This document shows positions 9,493 to 19,453 of a DNA stretch of 64,000 nucleotides, in pieces (the stretch's first letter is position 1; every line of letters starts with the position of its first letter). A model generated the notes under the pieces. It was not told the DNA's origin. It made no database searches and was given only the letters and a program-made list of their open reading frames with translations. The stretch is from Bacteroidaceae bacterium (lineage in GTDB: Bacteria; Bacteroidota; Bacteroidia; Bacteroidales; Bacteroidaceae). The position numbers and the translations under genes are program-made. Where the stretch lies: contig BLLV01000149.1 of the NCBI GenBank assembly GCA_011959205.1, positions 1-64,000 of the forward strand, in the 5' to 3' direction.

Positions 9493-10461
9493 ATGGAAAA
9501 AATCTTAATAACTGGCGGCAGCGGTTTTATAGGTACTAATTTAGTGACAGAACTTTTACAACGGAATGATTGCCGTCTATTGAATATAGATAAAGAAAAG
9601 CCCAAAATATCGGAGCATGAGCTTATTTGGAAGCAAATAGATTTGTGTGATAAAGAGGCTTTGAGTATGGCAATAAAGAATTTCAGCCCTGATTATGTGA
9701 TTCATTTAGCTGCCCGTACAGATTTGAATGGAAAAGAACTAATGGATTATGATGCTAATATGGCGGGAGTATCCAATCTGCTGGATGTCTTGGTACATAT
9801 CCCCAATTTGAAGCGTGCTATCTTTGCTTCCTCCATGTATGTCTGTGAGCCTGGCTATATACCAAAGAATTTTGAGGATTATGCTCCACATACTTTGTAT
9901 GGTGAAAGCAAAGTGGAAACAGAGAAACGTATCAAATCAAGGAACCCTGCTTATACATGGAGCATTATCCGGCCAACCAGTATTTGGGGACCTTGGTTCG
10001 GAGAACCTTATAACAAGTTCTTTCACATCGTTTTGAAACGTATGTATTTCCACATGGGAAAAAGAGCTTGCAGAAAGACGTACGGCTACATTGATAATGC
10101 AATATATCAAATATTCTCAATATTGAAAGCTCCTGAAGAGAAGGTTATGAGAAAAGTTTTTTATTTGGGTGATTATGAGCCATACGATATAACGGAGTGG
10201 GCTGACGAGATAGCATCTTGTGCAAATATTAAAATACCGCGTATCCCTTACTCTTTTTTTGTACTGGCCGGATGGTTGGGCGATTTATTGAAGCTATTGG
10301 GTGTTATATTTCCCATGACCAGTTTTCGATTACATAATATGACTACAAATAATGTATTGGAATTAAATCCTATTCAAGAAATAGCTCCTGATTTACCCGT
10401 TAAACGTATTGACGGAACAAGACGTACTTTGGAATGGATAAAATCCAATGCTCATAAATAG
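9493..10461 (+). CDS. NAD-dependent nucleotide-sugar epimerase/dehydratase
   Basis: A 322-residue extended SDR. The Rossmann glycine motif ITGGSGFIGTNLV is at residues 6-18, a VIHLAARTD segment near residue 75, and the catalytic Y-x3-K as YGESK near residue 137. The later part has a hydrophobic stretch (FFVLAGWLGDLLKLLGVIF, about residues 253-272), common in membrane-associated sugar epimerases near the end of capsule loci. The product is probably a nucleotide sugar or lipid-linked sugar used by the adjoining GT2. It lies 180 bases after licD, a spacer in which I see no clear hairpin. The DNA is less A+T-rich from here on, which suggests a conserved locus end rather than the variable core. 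Confidence 0.8.
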   Translation: MEKILITGGSGFIGTNLVTELLQRNDCRLLNIDKEKPKISEHELIWKQIDLCDKEALSMAIKNFSPDYVIHLAARTDLNGKELMDYDANMAGVSNLLDVLVHIPNLKRAIFASSMYVCEPGYIPKNFEDYAPHTLYGESKVETEKRIKSRNPAYTWSIIRPTSIWGPWFGEPYNKFFHIVLKRMYFHMGKRACRKTYGYIDNAIYQIFSILKAPEEKVMRKVFYLGDYEPYDITEWADEIASCANIKIPRIPYSFFVLAGWLGDLLKLLGVIFPMTSFRLHNMTTNNVLELNPIQEIAPDLPVKRIDGTRRTLEWIKSNAHK

Positions 10462-10473
10462 TTTGAAAACTCT

Positions 10474-11232
10474 ATGAAAGTATCTATCATAACTTCGTGT
10501 TACAACCGTGTAAAAACAATCCGTGGAGCTATAGAGAGTGTATTGTCACAAGATTATAAGGATATAGAGTATATCATAGTGGATGGTGTTTCCGAGGATG
10601 GTACTATGGATATCGTGAATGAGTACCGTAATCAAATAACCCGAATTATCAGTGAACCCGATCGTGGCATGTATGAAGCGATAAATAAAGGTATCCGTAT
10701 GGCACAAGGCGATGTAATAGGATTAATGCATTCGGATGATTTCTTTTATGACAACCATGTCGTTAGCAGAATTGTTGAAAAAATGAAAGAAACGGGAGCT
10801 GATTTTTTATACGGTAACGGTTTGTTTGTGGACTCGGAGGATACGGAAAAAGTAGTTCGGAATTGGATGGGTGGCAGCTATCGTACATGGAAGGTACGTC
10901 ATGGCTGGTTGCCTCTACATCCCACTTGCTATATTCGTAGGGAGGTAATTCATAAACGTGGATTGTATAATGAGACCTATAAAATAGCGGCAGATTCCGA
11001 TTTGCTATTCCGTTATTTATTAGGAGGTGATATTACGGTGGTTTATCTTGATGAATACATTGTACGGATGCGTATGGGAGGTATGAGCACGGATCGTGCC
11101 AGACGTAAACACATGTGGCATGAGGATGTGAGGATGTACCGATCGCATGGGTTGAATCCTGTAATTACAAAATTGGAAAAGATGGCATGGAAGGTGCCGC
11201 AGTTTGTGAGGGCAAGACTAAAGATGATATAA
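10474..11232 (+). CDS. Glycosyltransferase family 2 (locus-terminal)
   Basis: A 252-residue GT-A glycosyltransferase. It shows MKVSIITSCYNRVKTIRGAI at the start, the DGVSEDGTMDIV nucleotide-sugar loop near residue 38, a MHSDDFFYD DxD-type metal site near residue 88, and HPTCYIRREVI plus an AADSDLLFRYLL segment further on. It resembles the WcaE/colanic-acid type of GT2 found in Bacteroides polysaccharide loci. It follows the SDR gene by 12 bases and is followed by the YjbH-like gene after one base, so the three genes 9493-12046 are very likely co-transcribed. Donor and acceptor are unknown. Confidence 0.85.
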   Translation: MKVSIITSCYNRVKTIRGAIESVLSQDYKDIEYIIVDGVSEDGTMDIVNEYRNQITRIISEPDRGMYEAINKGIRMAQGDVIGLMHSDDFFYDNHVVSRIVEKMKETGADFLYGNGLFVDSEDTEKVVRNWMGGSYRTWKVRHGWLPLHPTCYIRREVIHKRGLYNETYKIAADSDLLFRYLLGGDITVVYLDEYIVRMRMGGMSTDRARRKHMWHEDVRMYRSHGLNPVITKLEKMAWKVPQFVRARLKMI

Positions 11233-11233
11233 A

Positions 11234-12046
11234 ATGAAGCAGCGGTATAAGTGGTTTTGGGTCATAGTCGTTTTAATGTCCTTTTGTCCGAAAGTAGGTT
11301 ACGGTCAATATATGTATGGAACCACCGGATTACTCCAGATGCCTACAGCAGAGATGCAGCGCGACAAGACCTTTATGTTTGGAGGGAGTGCGCTCAGTCC
11401 TCAAATTATACCTTCGCAGGAGTGGTGGGGAAATTATTACACTATCAATTATTATATCAATATAACGATATTTCCTTGGTTGGAAGTAGGCTATGACTGT
11501 GTGTTAGTCAAAGCAAAGCCGGGGATTTATCACTGGGTACCTTCAACCTATGGCAAGTTTGTCAATCAGGATCGTTCCTTTCATGGGCGGTTGCGGGTAT
11601 GGAAAGAAGGGTGGTGGAAAGAATGGACACCACAAATGGTTCTAGGAGCAAACGATCCTACTACAGGTAGTTGGGAAGGCGGTTCATCAAGTAATGATCA
11701 ACGTTATAATGGTTTCTTTTGTCGATACTATCTAGCCTTCACTAAACATCTTCCCATCAAAAACACCGGTGAACTAGGTATCCACCTTGCCTACGTTTAC
11801 AACAAACGTGAAGACTACCATCTCGACGGCCCAGCCTTTGGTGCCAACTTTCGTTTCTGCCTCCCCGGTGAAGAAACATATATAAAAGCCCTCAACAGCC
11901 TCAACCTTATGGCTGAATACGATTCGCGCACCATTAATGTTGGCGTCGAATACAGTTTCTGGAAAGACTACATCAATGCGGTGATAGAGTTCAACCGCTG
12001 TCAATACTTCTCCGGTGGTCTTGTTTTCAAAATCCATCTGAAATAA
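11234..12046 (+). CDS. YjbH-like outer-membrane protein of polysaccharide locus
   Basis: A 270-residue protein with an N-terminal signal peptide (hydrophobic residues 7-22, likely cut after GYG). It then has the YGTTGLLQMPTAEM motif characteristic of YjbH/YbjH-type proteins (exopolysaccharide-associated outer-membrane barrels). The mature part alternates aromatic and polar residues (YYTINYYINITIFPWLEVGYD, FFCRYYLAFTKHL) and ends in a short strand with a basic end (FSGGLVFKIHLK), as expected for an outer-membrane beta-barrel. It is shorter than proteobacterial YjbH, which can have several barrels. It closes the polysaccharide locus and probably helps glycan export or outer-membrane assembly. 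Function is inferred from family and position. Confidence 0.7.
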   Translation: MKQRYKWFWVIVVLMSFCPKVGYGQYMYGTTGLLQMPTAEMQRDKTFMFGGSALSPQIIPSQEWWGNYYTINYYINITIFPWLEVGYDCVLVKAKPGIYHWVPSTYGKFVNQDRSFHGRLRVWKEGWWKEWTPQMVLGANDPTTGSWEGGSSSNDQRYNGFFCRYYLAFTKHLPIKNTGELGIHLAYVYNKREDYHLDGPAFGANFRFCLPGEETYIKALNSLNLMAEYDSRTINVGVEYSFWKDYINAVIEFNRCQYFSGGLVFKIHLK

Positions 12047-12255
12047 TCTTTTGTATCAATTGGCTGTGTCATGTTTTACATAGCTATTGATATATTGGCA
12101 CATTGTTTTTATAGCTGTAGGTGTGGCAGCTGTTTATTGGAACTTTTGCATTCTTCGACATAAAAACATTGCAAATACGATAAATAATACAGGCTTTATG
12201 GACGAATTTCCATATTATTGTATCTTATTCTATGGAATCCAATCCTATTTCGTCT

Positions 12256-12263
12256 TATTTTTG
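12256..12263 (+). promoter_or_regulatory. Bacteroidetes -7 box before the GH115 operon
   Basis: TATTTTTG matches the Bacteroidetes -7 consensus TAnnTTTG and ends 20 bases before the ATG at 12284. It supports starting the GH115 protein at 12284 and not at an in-frame ATG at 12218. No good TTTG -33 element is seen, which fits a promoter that needs an activator such as the HTCS encoded downstream. Confidence 0.45.
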
Positions 12264-12283
12264 CAATATTGAAAATAAAAACT

Positions 12284-14635
12284 ATGAAATACAAAAAACT
12301 CATTTCTTTTCTAGCTTTCTTTTTAGCAGTATTGTCTGTATATGGACAGAACCCTTTTGTCTTGAAATCAGGCGAACCGGTGACTGTTGCCTGTGGCAAT
12401 TCAGAGGAAGAAGTTGTACATACAGCTTTGAATTTGCTCAATCGTGATGTAGAGTCTGTCTTTTCTACCCGCATAATTGTTACTCCAGAAAGTAAAAAAG
12501 GAATGATTATAGTCGGAACCATCGGACAAAGTGATTTGATCGATCAGGCAGGGGTTGATTTGTCTCCTATAAAAAATAAAAAAGAAGCTTTTCTGCTGAC
12601 CGTTTCTTCCAATGGTAAATTAGTTATAGCCGGCAGTGACAAGCGTGGTACTGCATATGGCGTCATGGAACTTTCACGGTTGATAGGCGTTTCTCCATGG
12701 GAGTGGTGGGCAGATGCGACTCCTGCAAAGAAAGAGATTTTTCAACTACCGGCTTCTTATCGGAATGTGCAGTCTCCTTCTGTAGAGTATCGGGGGATTT
12801 TTATCAACGATGAGGACTGGGGGCTTACCCCTTGGAGCTGGCAGACATACGAACCAAGTGATGTGAAAGGACAAATCGGTCCGAAAACACATGAACGGAT
12901 TTTTGAGTTATTGCTTCGTCTGCGTGCCAATACCTTCTGGCCGGCTATGCATGGTTGCTCTGTACCTTTTTATTTTACCCCGGGCAATAAAGAAGTGGCT
13001 GATAAGTTTGGTATTTTCATTGGAACTTCTCATTGTGAACCGATGATGCGGAATACCAATGGTGAGTGGAAACGGGATGGAGTGGGAGAGTATGACTATG
13101 TTCACAACAGTGCTCATGTCTTGTCCTTTTGGGAGCAACGTGTAAAGGAGGTTGCAGGGTTGGATAATCTGTATACTTTAGGTATGCGTGGCGTGCACGA
13201 CGGTGCGATGAATGGTGCTAAGACCATAGAAGAACAAAAAGCTGTTTTGACCAAGGTATTGAAGGACCAGCGCGATTTGTTGACTAAATATGTTAATAAG
13301 GATGTGACCCAGGTGCCTCAAGTCTTTATTCCTTATAAGGAAGTTTTGGATGTATACCATGCCGGGCTGCAAGTGCCCGATGAAGTGACGCTGATGTGGT
13401 GTGATGATAATTATGGTTATATCCGTCATTTCCCTACAGCGGAAGAGTGTGCCCGTAAGGGAGGAAACGGAGTGTATTATCATGTGTCCTATTGGGGGCG
13501 TCCGCATGATTATCTTTGGTTGGGAACTGCCCATCCTTCCTTGGTATACCAGCAAATGTCTTTGGCATACGAGCGGGGTATACAAAAAATGTGGATATTG
13601 AATGTCGGAGATATTAAACCGGTTGAATATCAGGTAGAACTTTTCCTGGATATGGCATGGAACTTGGAAGCGGTGAAGCAGCAGGGGGTTGCTGCTCATC
13701 AACGTCATTTCCTGGAGCGTGAGTTTGGAAAAAATAGGGCTGACCGGTTACAGCCCGTCATGCAGGAAGCTTATCGTTTGGCTTATATCCGTAAGCCGGA
13801 ATTTATGGGAAATACCCGCACGGAAGAGAAGGATCCTAAGTTTAAAGTGATCAGTGATTTGCCTTGGTGTGAGCAGGAAATCAATGAACGTTTGGCCGCA
13901 TACAGACAATTGTCAGATAAGGTGGAGCAGGAATGGCGTGCGCTTCCTGCACAGAAAAAAGAAACTTATTTTCAGTTGATGAAGTATCCTGTTCAGGCGG
14001 CTGCTCAAATGAATAACAAATTGCTGACAGCCCAATTGGCGCGTCATGGAAAGGCTGATTGGGCGGATAGTGACAGGGCGTATGACAGTATAGTTTCATT
14101 GACAAAAACCTATAACACAACAAAATGGAACCGTATGATGGATTTCCAACCACGCAGACTTCCGGTTTTCAACCGGGTGGAAAGAAAAGTACTATCGTCC
14201 GGGTTGCCTGAAAAACGTCAGGCTGTTTATACATGGAATGGTGCTGATTGTGCTGAAGGGGCATCAGTTATTTGTGAAGGGCTGGGCTATGAAGGAAAGG
14301 CGGTAGCGGTGGAGAAAAAGAAAGAACTGACTTTTGAATTTGCTGCATGGGAAACGGATTCTGTCGAGGTGGAAGTACGGTTGTTGCCTAATCATCCGGT
14401 AGAAGGAGAACGGTTGCGTTTTACCATTTCTTTGGATGGGAGTGCCACGGAGGCTGTTTCGTATGAAACCAAAGGACGCAGTGAAGAATGGAAGGAGAAT
14501 GTTTTGTGTAATCAGGCTGTTCGCCGGATGATTCTTCCTGTTGCACGGAAAGCTTCCCATCGTTTAATTTTTACCGCATTGGATGAAGGTGTGGTATTGG
14601 ATCAGATATACCTTTATACGCCTCGGATAAAATAG
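12284..14635 (+). CDS. GH115 family glycoside hydrolase (alpha-glucuronidase type)
   Basis: A 783-residue secreted enzyme. A signal peptide (MKYKKLISFLAFFLAVLSVYG) precedes a mature N-terminal domain. The GH115 core is recognisable from RGIFINDEDWGLTPWSWQTYE (about residue 170) and the LRANTFWPAMHG and GIFIGTSHCEPMMRN segments near residues 215-260. GH115 enzymes remove alpha-1,2-linked (methyl)glucuronic acid from xylan, arabinogalactan or related glycans. Here it leads an operon for rhamnogalacturonan breakdown, so a glucuronate decoration on a pectin or arabinogalactan side chain is a plausible substrate. The start was set at 12284 because the upstream 22 codons (from 12218) lie across the promoter and would mask the signal peptide. 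The next gene starts 63 bases after the stop. Confidence 0.85.
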   Translation: MKYKKLISFLAFFLAVLSVYGQNPFVLKSGEPVTVACGNSEEEVVHTALNLLNRDVESVFSTRIIVTPESKKGMIIVGTIGQSDLIDQAGVDLSPIKNKKEAFLLTVSSNGKLVIAGSDKRGTAYGVMELSRLIGVSPWEWWADATPAKKEIFQLPASYRNVQSPSVEYRGIFINDEDWGLTPWSWQTYEPSDVKGQIGPKTHERIFELLLRLRANTFWPAMHGCSVPFYFTPGNKEVADKFGIFIGTSHCEPMMRNTNGEWKRDGVGEYDYVHNSAHVLSFWEQRVKEVAGLDNLYTLGMRGVHDGAMNGAKTIEEQKAVLTKVLKDQRDLLTKYVNKDVTQVPQVFIPYKEVLDVYHAGLQVPDEVTLMWCDDNYGYIRHFPTAEECARKGGNGVYYHVSYWGRPHDYLWLGTAHPSLVYQQMSLAYERGIQKMWILNVGDIKPVEYQVELFLDMAWNLEAVKQQGVAAHQRHFLEREFGKNRADRLQPVMQEAYRLAYIRKPEFMGNTRTEEKDPKFKVISDLPWCEQEINERLAAYRQLSDKVEQEWRALPAQKKETYFQLMKYPVQAAAQMNNKLLTAQLARHGKADWADSDRAYDSIVSLTKTYNTTKWNRMMDFQPRRLPVFNRVERKVLSSGLPEKRQAVYTWNGADCAEGASVICEGLGYEGKAVAVEKKKELTFEFAAWETDSVEVEVRLLPNHPVEGERLRFTISLDGSATEAVSYETKGRSEEWKENVLCNQAVRRMILPVARKASHRLIFTALDEGVVLDQIYLYTPRIK

Positions 14636-14698
14636 GGTGAACAAAGATATTCAGGATATTTGTGCATACAGAAATTACAATGAAAAACAACTGATAAA

Positions 14699-16087
14699 AT
14701 GAAGAAGACTTTTTTAAAATCCTTGGCTGGTATTGCGGCCGTAGCTTTTGCTGTATCATGTACGGCACCGGCTCCAAAGTATAAAACGGTAGTTGTTGAT
14801 GTTCCTTTTGCTATGGAACCCATCAAAGAATGTGTTTTTCCCGAACAAGATTTTTCCATTGTGGATTATGGTGCGGTGAAAGGTGGGGAAACTGTGAATA
14901 CGGAAGCTATCGCCAAAGCCATAGCAGCTTGTAATAAGGCCGGAGGAGGTCGTGTGGTTGTTCCTGAAGGGGAATGGTTGACAGGACCTGTTCATTTTAA
15001 AAGTAATGTAAATCTTCATTTGGAAGAAAACGCCATATTACGCTTTACAGATAACCCCTCTGATTATCTGCCTGCTGTGATGACTTCATGGGAGGGTATG
15101 GAGTGTTATAACTATTCTCCATTGTTGTATGCTATGGATTGTGAGAATATTGCTATTACCGGAAAAGGGACACTGGCTCCTATTATGGATACTTGGAAAA
15201 TTTGGTTCAAACGTCCTAAACCTCACATGGATGCTTTGAAAGAGTTATATACGATGGCTTCTACCGATGTACCTGTAGAACAGCGTCAGATGGCAAAAGG
15301 AGAAAACCATCTTCGTCCTCATCTGATTCATTTCAACCGGTGTAAAAATGTGCTGCTGGATGAATTCAAGATTCGCCAGAGTCCTTTCTGGACGATACAT
15401 CTTTATATGTGTGATGGTGGTATCGTACGTAATCTGGATGTAAAGGCTCATGGTCATAATAATGATGGAATTGATTTGGAAATGAGCCGCAACTTCTTGA
15501 TAGAGAACTGTGTGTTCGATCAGGGGGATGATGCTGTGGTTATAAAGGCAGGGCGTAATCAGGATGCATGGCGTTTGAATACTCCTTGTGAGAATATTGT
15601 GATACGCCATTGTGATATTTTGAAAGGACATACGTTACTGGGAATCGGTAGTGAAATGTCTGGTGGTGTACGGAATGTGTACATGCACAATTGTACGGCT
15701 CCCGATTCTGTATTCCGTCTTTTCTTTGCCAAAACCAATCATCGCCGTGGTGGATTTATTGAAAATATCTGGATGAAAAATGTGAAGGCGGGAAAGATGC
15801 AACGTGTACTCGAAGTGGATACGGATGTGCTTTACCAGTGGCGTGATTTGGTACCTACCTATCAGGATAGCATTACATTCATCAACGGACTTTATATGGA
15901 TAGTGTGACTTGCGACCGTACCGAGGCTGTTTATGATTTGAAAGGCGATGCCCGTCTTCCTATCAAGAATGTGGAAATAAGGAATGTGACTGTAGGGGAA
16001 GTTACAAAGTTTGTGAAGAACGTGGTAAATGCGGAGAATGTGGTAGAGGAAAATATAATTTACAAGGAGAAACAAGATAAACAATGA
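14699..16087 (+). CDS. GH28 polygalacturonase-type lipoprotein
   Basis: A 462-residue right-handed beta-helix enzyme of family GH28, which hydrolyses alpha-1,4 galacturonosyl or rhamnogalacturonan linkages. The lipobox ends at Cys21 (FAVSC). It then has the pectinase N-region DFSIVDYGAVKGG...TEAIAKAIAACNKAGGGRVVVPEG and the catalytic core: NNDGIDLE near residue 260, FDQGDDAVVIKAG near 275, GHTLLGIGSEMSGGVRN near 310. The paired acidic residues (D in NDGID, DD in GDDA) and the GHTLLGIGSE histidine are those expected for GH28. As a lipoprotein without the acidic sorting run it may face the periplasm. Its stop overlaps the start of the PL11 gene by 4 bases, so the two are translationally coupled. 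Confidence 0.9.
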   Translation: MKKTFLKSLAGIAAVAFAVSCTAPAPKYKTVVVDVPFAMEPIKECVFPEQDFSIVDYGAVKGGETVNTEAIAKAIAACNKAGGGRVVVPEGEWLTGPVHFKSNVNLHLEENAILRFTDNPSDYLPAVMTSWEGMECYNYSPLLYAMDCENIAITGKGTLAPIMDTWKIWFKRPKPHMDALKELYTMASTDVPVEQRQMAKGENHLRPHLIHFNRCKNVLLDEFKIRQSPFWTIHLYMCDGGIVRNLDVKAHGHNNDGIDLEMSRNFLIENCVFDQGDDAVVIKAGRNQDAWRLNTPCENIVIRHCDILKGHTLLGIGSEMSGGVRNVYMHNCTAPDSVFRLFFAKTNHRRGGFIENIWMKNVKAGKMQRVLEVDTDVLYQWRDLVPTYQDSITFINGLYMDSVTCDRTEAVYDLKGDARLPIKNVEIRNVTVGEVTKFVKNVVNAENVVEENIIYKEKQDKQ

Positions 16088-17991
16088 AAACACAAAAAAA
16101 ACTAGGGAGTGCTTTAGCTGCTCTGTGTGTGGCAGCCGTTACGGTTGCCCAACCGGCCTACAATTATTCGAAACTGCAAAAAGAACAGTTGGGGCGTGGC
16201 GTGGTGGCCATTCGTGAAAATCCATCGGATGTAGTGGTGTCGTGGCGTTACCTGTCTTCCGATCCGATCAATACTTCTTTCAATGTATATAGAAACGGAG
16301 AGAAAATAGCGGAAGTCCCCCATTCTACAGGTACTTTTTATCGGGATACTTACTTGGGTAATGAAAAAGCGGTATATACTGTAAAACCGGTGATAAATGG
16401 GGTTGAAACAGGTAAATTGAATGGAAATTATACGTTGCCGGCTAATGCTCCGTCAGGTTATATCAATATTCCTTTGGACAGGCCGGCGGAAGGTGTGACT
16501 CCTTCGGGGCAAAAATACACCTATAGTCCTAATGACGCGTCTATAGGTGATGTGGATGGGGACGGTGAATATGAAATTATCTTGAAATGGGATCCCTCCA
16601 ATGCACATGATAATGCACATGATGGTTATACCGGAAATGTTTATTTTGACTGTTATCGCCTGACAGGAGAAAAACTATGGCGTATTGACTTAGGGCATAA
16701 TGTCCGTGCCGGAGCGCACTATACCCAGTTTATGGTGTTTGATCTGGATGGAGATGGTAAAGCAGAAGTAGTCATGAAGACTTCTGACGGAACAAAGGAT
16801 GGAAAAGGAAAGATAATAGGTGATGTCAAGGCTGATTACCGTGAACCGGGTATCACAGACGGAAACTCTCGTGGCAATACACCTCGTAACCAGGGACGTA
16901 TCCTGACTGGTAACGAATACTTGACCGTATTCAACGGGCTGACAGGAGAAGCGATGAAAACAATTGATTATGTTCCGGCTCGTGGTAAATTGACCGACTG
17001 GGGAGACAACCGTGCCAACCGCAGTGACCGTTTCCTGGCTTGTGTAGCTTATCTGGATGGAGTACATCCCAGTGTGGTGATGTGCCGTGGATATTATACC
17101 CGCACTGTGCTGGCGGCATTCGACTGGGATGGCAAGAACTTGAAACAGCATTGGGTGTTCGACAGTAATAATCCGGGGTGTGGAGACTATGCCGGGCAGG
17201 GGAACCATAATCTTCGTGTAGGTGATGTGGACGGTGACGGATGTGATGAAATAATTTATGGTTCTTGTGCTATAGATCATGATGGAAAAGGATTGTATTC
17301 TACCCGTATGGGGCATGGAGACGCTATGCATCTGACACAATTTGCTCCCGGATTAAAAGGCTTGCAGGTTTGGGATTGTCATGAAAATAAGAAAGATGGT
17401 TCCACTTTCCGTAATGCGGCTACGGGTGAAGTGTTGTTTCAGGTGAAAAGTAGTATAGATGTAGGCCGGTGTATGGCTGCTGATGTTGATCCGCGCAATC
17501 CGGGAGTGGAGATGTGGTCGTCTGATTCAAAAGGAGTACGTAATATAAAAGGTGAAGTGATTCGTCCTGACCTCAAGAGCTTTTCAGTCAATATGGCTGT
17601 ATGGTGGGATGGAGATTTGCTTCGTGAGTTGCTGGATAAAAACAGGATAACCAAGTATGATTGGGAAGACGATGTATGTCGTCCGTTAATGATATTTGAT
17701 GGAACGGATTCAAATAATGGTACGAAGTCCAATCCTTGTTTGCAGGGAGATATAATAGGTGATTGGCGTGAGGAGGTGCTGCTCCGTACGGAAGATAATT
17801 CGGCACTTCGTCTGTATGTGTCGCGGATACCGACTGAATACCGTTTTCATACTTTCTTGGAAGATCCGGTGTATCGTATCAGTATCGCTACTCAAAATGT
17901 GGCATACAACCAGCCTACCCAGCCTGGTTTTTATTTCGGACCGGACTTGAAAGAGGGGATATTTAGAGGTTATGAATTTAAAAATAAATAA
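16084..17991 (+). CDS. PL11 rhamnogalacturonan lyase
   Basis: A 635-residue secreted polysaccharide lyase of family PL11, which cleaves the rhamnogalacturonan-I backbone by beta-elimination and leaves a 4,5-unsaturated galacturonate end. A signal peptide covers residues 1-22 (cut near VAQ). The conserved start LQKEQLGRGVVAIRENPSDVVVSWR is followed by an FnIII-like beta-domain. The eight-bladed propeller has repeated calcium-type loops (GDVDGDGEYEIILKWDPSNA, FDLDGDGKAEVVMKTSDGT, GDVDGDGCDEIIYGS) and a C-terminal IIGDWREEVLLRTEDNSALRLY region. It fits directly with the GH105 next door, which removes the unsaturated end this enzyme creates. Thirteen bases separate it from the GH105 gene (stop included). 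Confidence 0.93.
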   Translation: MKTQKKLGSALAALCVAAVTVAQPAYNYSKLQKEQLGRGVVAIRENPSDVVVSWRYLSSDPINTSFNVYRNGEKIAEVPHSTGTFYRDTYLGNEKAVYTVKPVINGVETGKLNGNYTLPANAPSGYINIPLDRPAEGVTPSGQKYTYSPNDASIGDVDGDGEYEIILKWDPSNAHDNAHDGYTGNVYFDCYRLTGEKLWRIDLGHNVRAGAHYTQFMVFDLDGDGKAEVVMKTSDGTKDGKGKIIGDVKADYREPGITDGNSRGNTPRNQGRILTGNEYLTVFNGLTGEAMKTIDYVPARGKLTDWGDNRANRSDRFLACVAYLDGVHPSVVMCRGYYTRTVLAAFDWDGKNLKQHWVFDSNNPGCGDYAGQGNHNLRVGDVDGDGCDEIIYGSCAIDHDGKGLYSTRMGHGDAMHLTQFAPGLKGLQVWDCHENKKDGSTFRNAATGEVLFQVKSSIDVGRCMAADVDPRNPGVEMWSSDSKGVRNIKGEVIRPDLKSFSVNMAVWWDGDLLRELLDKNRITKYDWEDDVCRPLMIFDGTDSNNGTKSNPCLQGDIIGDWREEVLLRTEDNSALRLYVSRIPTEYRFHTFLEDPVYRISIATQNVAYNQPTQPGFYFGPDLKEGIFRGYEFKNK

Positions 17992-18003
17992 AGACTATAT
18001 ACC

Positions 18004-19419
18004 ATGAATCTGAAAACATTAAGCATGATGGGCGCTCTGTTGCTGCTGGCAGGAACGGGTGCGAATGCGCAAAAGAAGAAAGAAGTACTGAATGATTCGA
18101 ATACGCCGTTACACTTGTTGCAACCAGCCTACAAAGTGTCTTACGGTATGCTCACTACAGAGGAGATAAAGGCCGATATGGATCGTGTCCTTCGTTATTT
18201 GGAAAGGAATACTCCGGCTCGTGTCGTTGATAAGAATACAGGTAAGGTTATTACGGATTATGCCAATATGACGGCTGATGCACAGCTGGAACGAGGTGCT
18301 TTCCGTCTGGCAAGTTATGAATGGGGGGTGACTTATTCAGCTATGTTGGCTGCTGCTGAGGCTACGGGGGATCAGGCTTATTATAAATATGTAACAGATC
18401 GTTTTCAGTTTCTGGCCGAGGTTGCTCCGCACTTCCGTAAAGTATTGGAAAAGTATGGAACTGTAGATCCGCAGATGAAACAAATTCTGACTCCTCATGC
18501 ATTGGATGATGCCGGGGCGGTGTGCGCGGCTATGGTCAAGGTGCAAATGAAGAAAAATTCACCGGAACTTAAGCCGTTGATAGATAATTATATGGATTTT
18601 ATTGTGAATAAGGAGTATCGTCTTGCTGATGGAACATTTGCCCGTACCCGTCCACAGCATAATACGTTATGGTTGGACGATATGTTTATGGGTATTCCAC
18701 CGGTAGCTTGGTATTCATGTATTGCCGGTGATAAAAAGCAAATGTATTTGAGCGAAGCTGTACGTCAGATATTTCAATTTGCGGACCGTATGTGGGTACC
18801 CGGGAAAAACCTTTTCCGTCATGGATGGGTGGAAGGTATGCAGGATCATCCTGCTTTCCATTGGGGACGTGCCAATGGTTGGGCGTTGTTGACTATGTGT
18901 GAGGTATTGGATGTGTTGCCGGAGGATTATCCTCAGCGTGATAAAATTTTAGAGCTGTTCCGTGCTCATGTCCGTGGTCTTGCTGCATGCCAGAGTGGTG
19001 AAGGTTTCTGGCATCAGTTGCTGGATCGTAACGATTCTTACCTGGAAACCTCGGCCACGGCTATTTATGTATATTGCTTTGCCCATGCTATCAATAAAGG
19101 ATGGATTGACGCTATGGCATACGGACCGGTGGCGCAGTTGGGATGGCATGCCGTTACCACCCAGATCAATGCGGAAGGTCAGGTAGACGGGACTTGTGTA
19201 GGTACAGGTATGGCTTTTGATCTGGCTTTTTATTATTATCGTCCGGTCAACGTATATGCCGCCCACGGCTATGGCCCAGTACTTTGGGCGGGTGCTGAGA
19301 TGATTAATTTGCTGAACAAGCAGCATCCTAAAATGAATGACAGCGCCGTGCAGTATTACCGTACGGAACAAAAGACTTCCGAACCTATCTTCCATGTAAT
19401 GGATGGTGGAACTAAATAA
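18004..19419 (+). CDS. GH105 unsaturated rhamnogalacturonyl hydrolase
   Basis: A 471-residue enzyme with a signal peptide (residues 1-22, cut near ANA) and an (alpha/alpha)6-barrel typical of GH105/GH88. Family marks include WLDDMFMGIPPVAWY near residue 225, the WGRANGWALLTMCEVLDVLP segment near 290, and the SGEGFWHQLLDRNDSYLETSATAIYVYCFAHAI block near 335-365. GH105 removes the unsaturated galacturonyl residue from the end of oligosaccharides produced by PL11, PL9 or PL1 lyases. Clustering with PL11 and L-rhamnose mutarotase strongly suggests an RG-I-derived disaccharide as substrate. At 471 residues it is longer than the common 350-380, because of the N-terminal segment ahead of the barrel. 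Confidence 0.9.
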   Translation: MNLKTLSMMGALLLLAGTGANAQKKKEVLNDSNTPLHLLQPAYKVSYGMLTTEEIKADMDRVLRYLERNTPARVVDKNTGKVITDYANMTADAQLERGAFRLASYEWGVTYSAMLAAAEATGDQAYYKYVTDRFQFLAEVAPHFRKVLEKYGTVDPQMKQILTPHALDDAGAVCAAMVKVQMKKNSPELKPLIDNYMDFIVNKEYRLADGTFARTRPQHNTLWLDDMFMGIPPVAWYSCIAGDKKQMYLSEAVRQIFQFADRMWVPGKNLFRHGWVEGMQDHPAFHWGRANGWALLTMCEVLDVLPEDYPQRDKILELFRAHVRGLAACQSGEGFWHQLLDRNDSYLETSATAIYVYCFAHAINKGWIDAMAYGPVAQLGWHAVTTQINAEGQVDGTCVGTGMAFDLAFYYYRPVNVYAAHGYGPVLWAGAEMINLLNKQHPKMNDSAVQYYRTEQKTSEPIFHVMDGGTK

Positions 19420-19453
19420 GAAAAAAACAGGATTTAAAAAAGAGGAAAATACC

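Noticed and set aside
12218..12283. Start of GH115 at 12218
   Set aside because: The segment overlaps the -7 box and would bury the signal peptide that begins at 12284.
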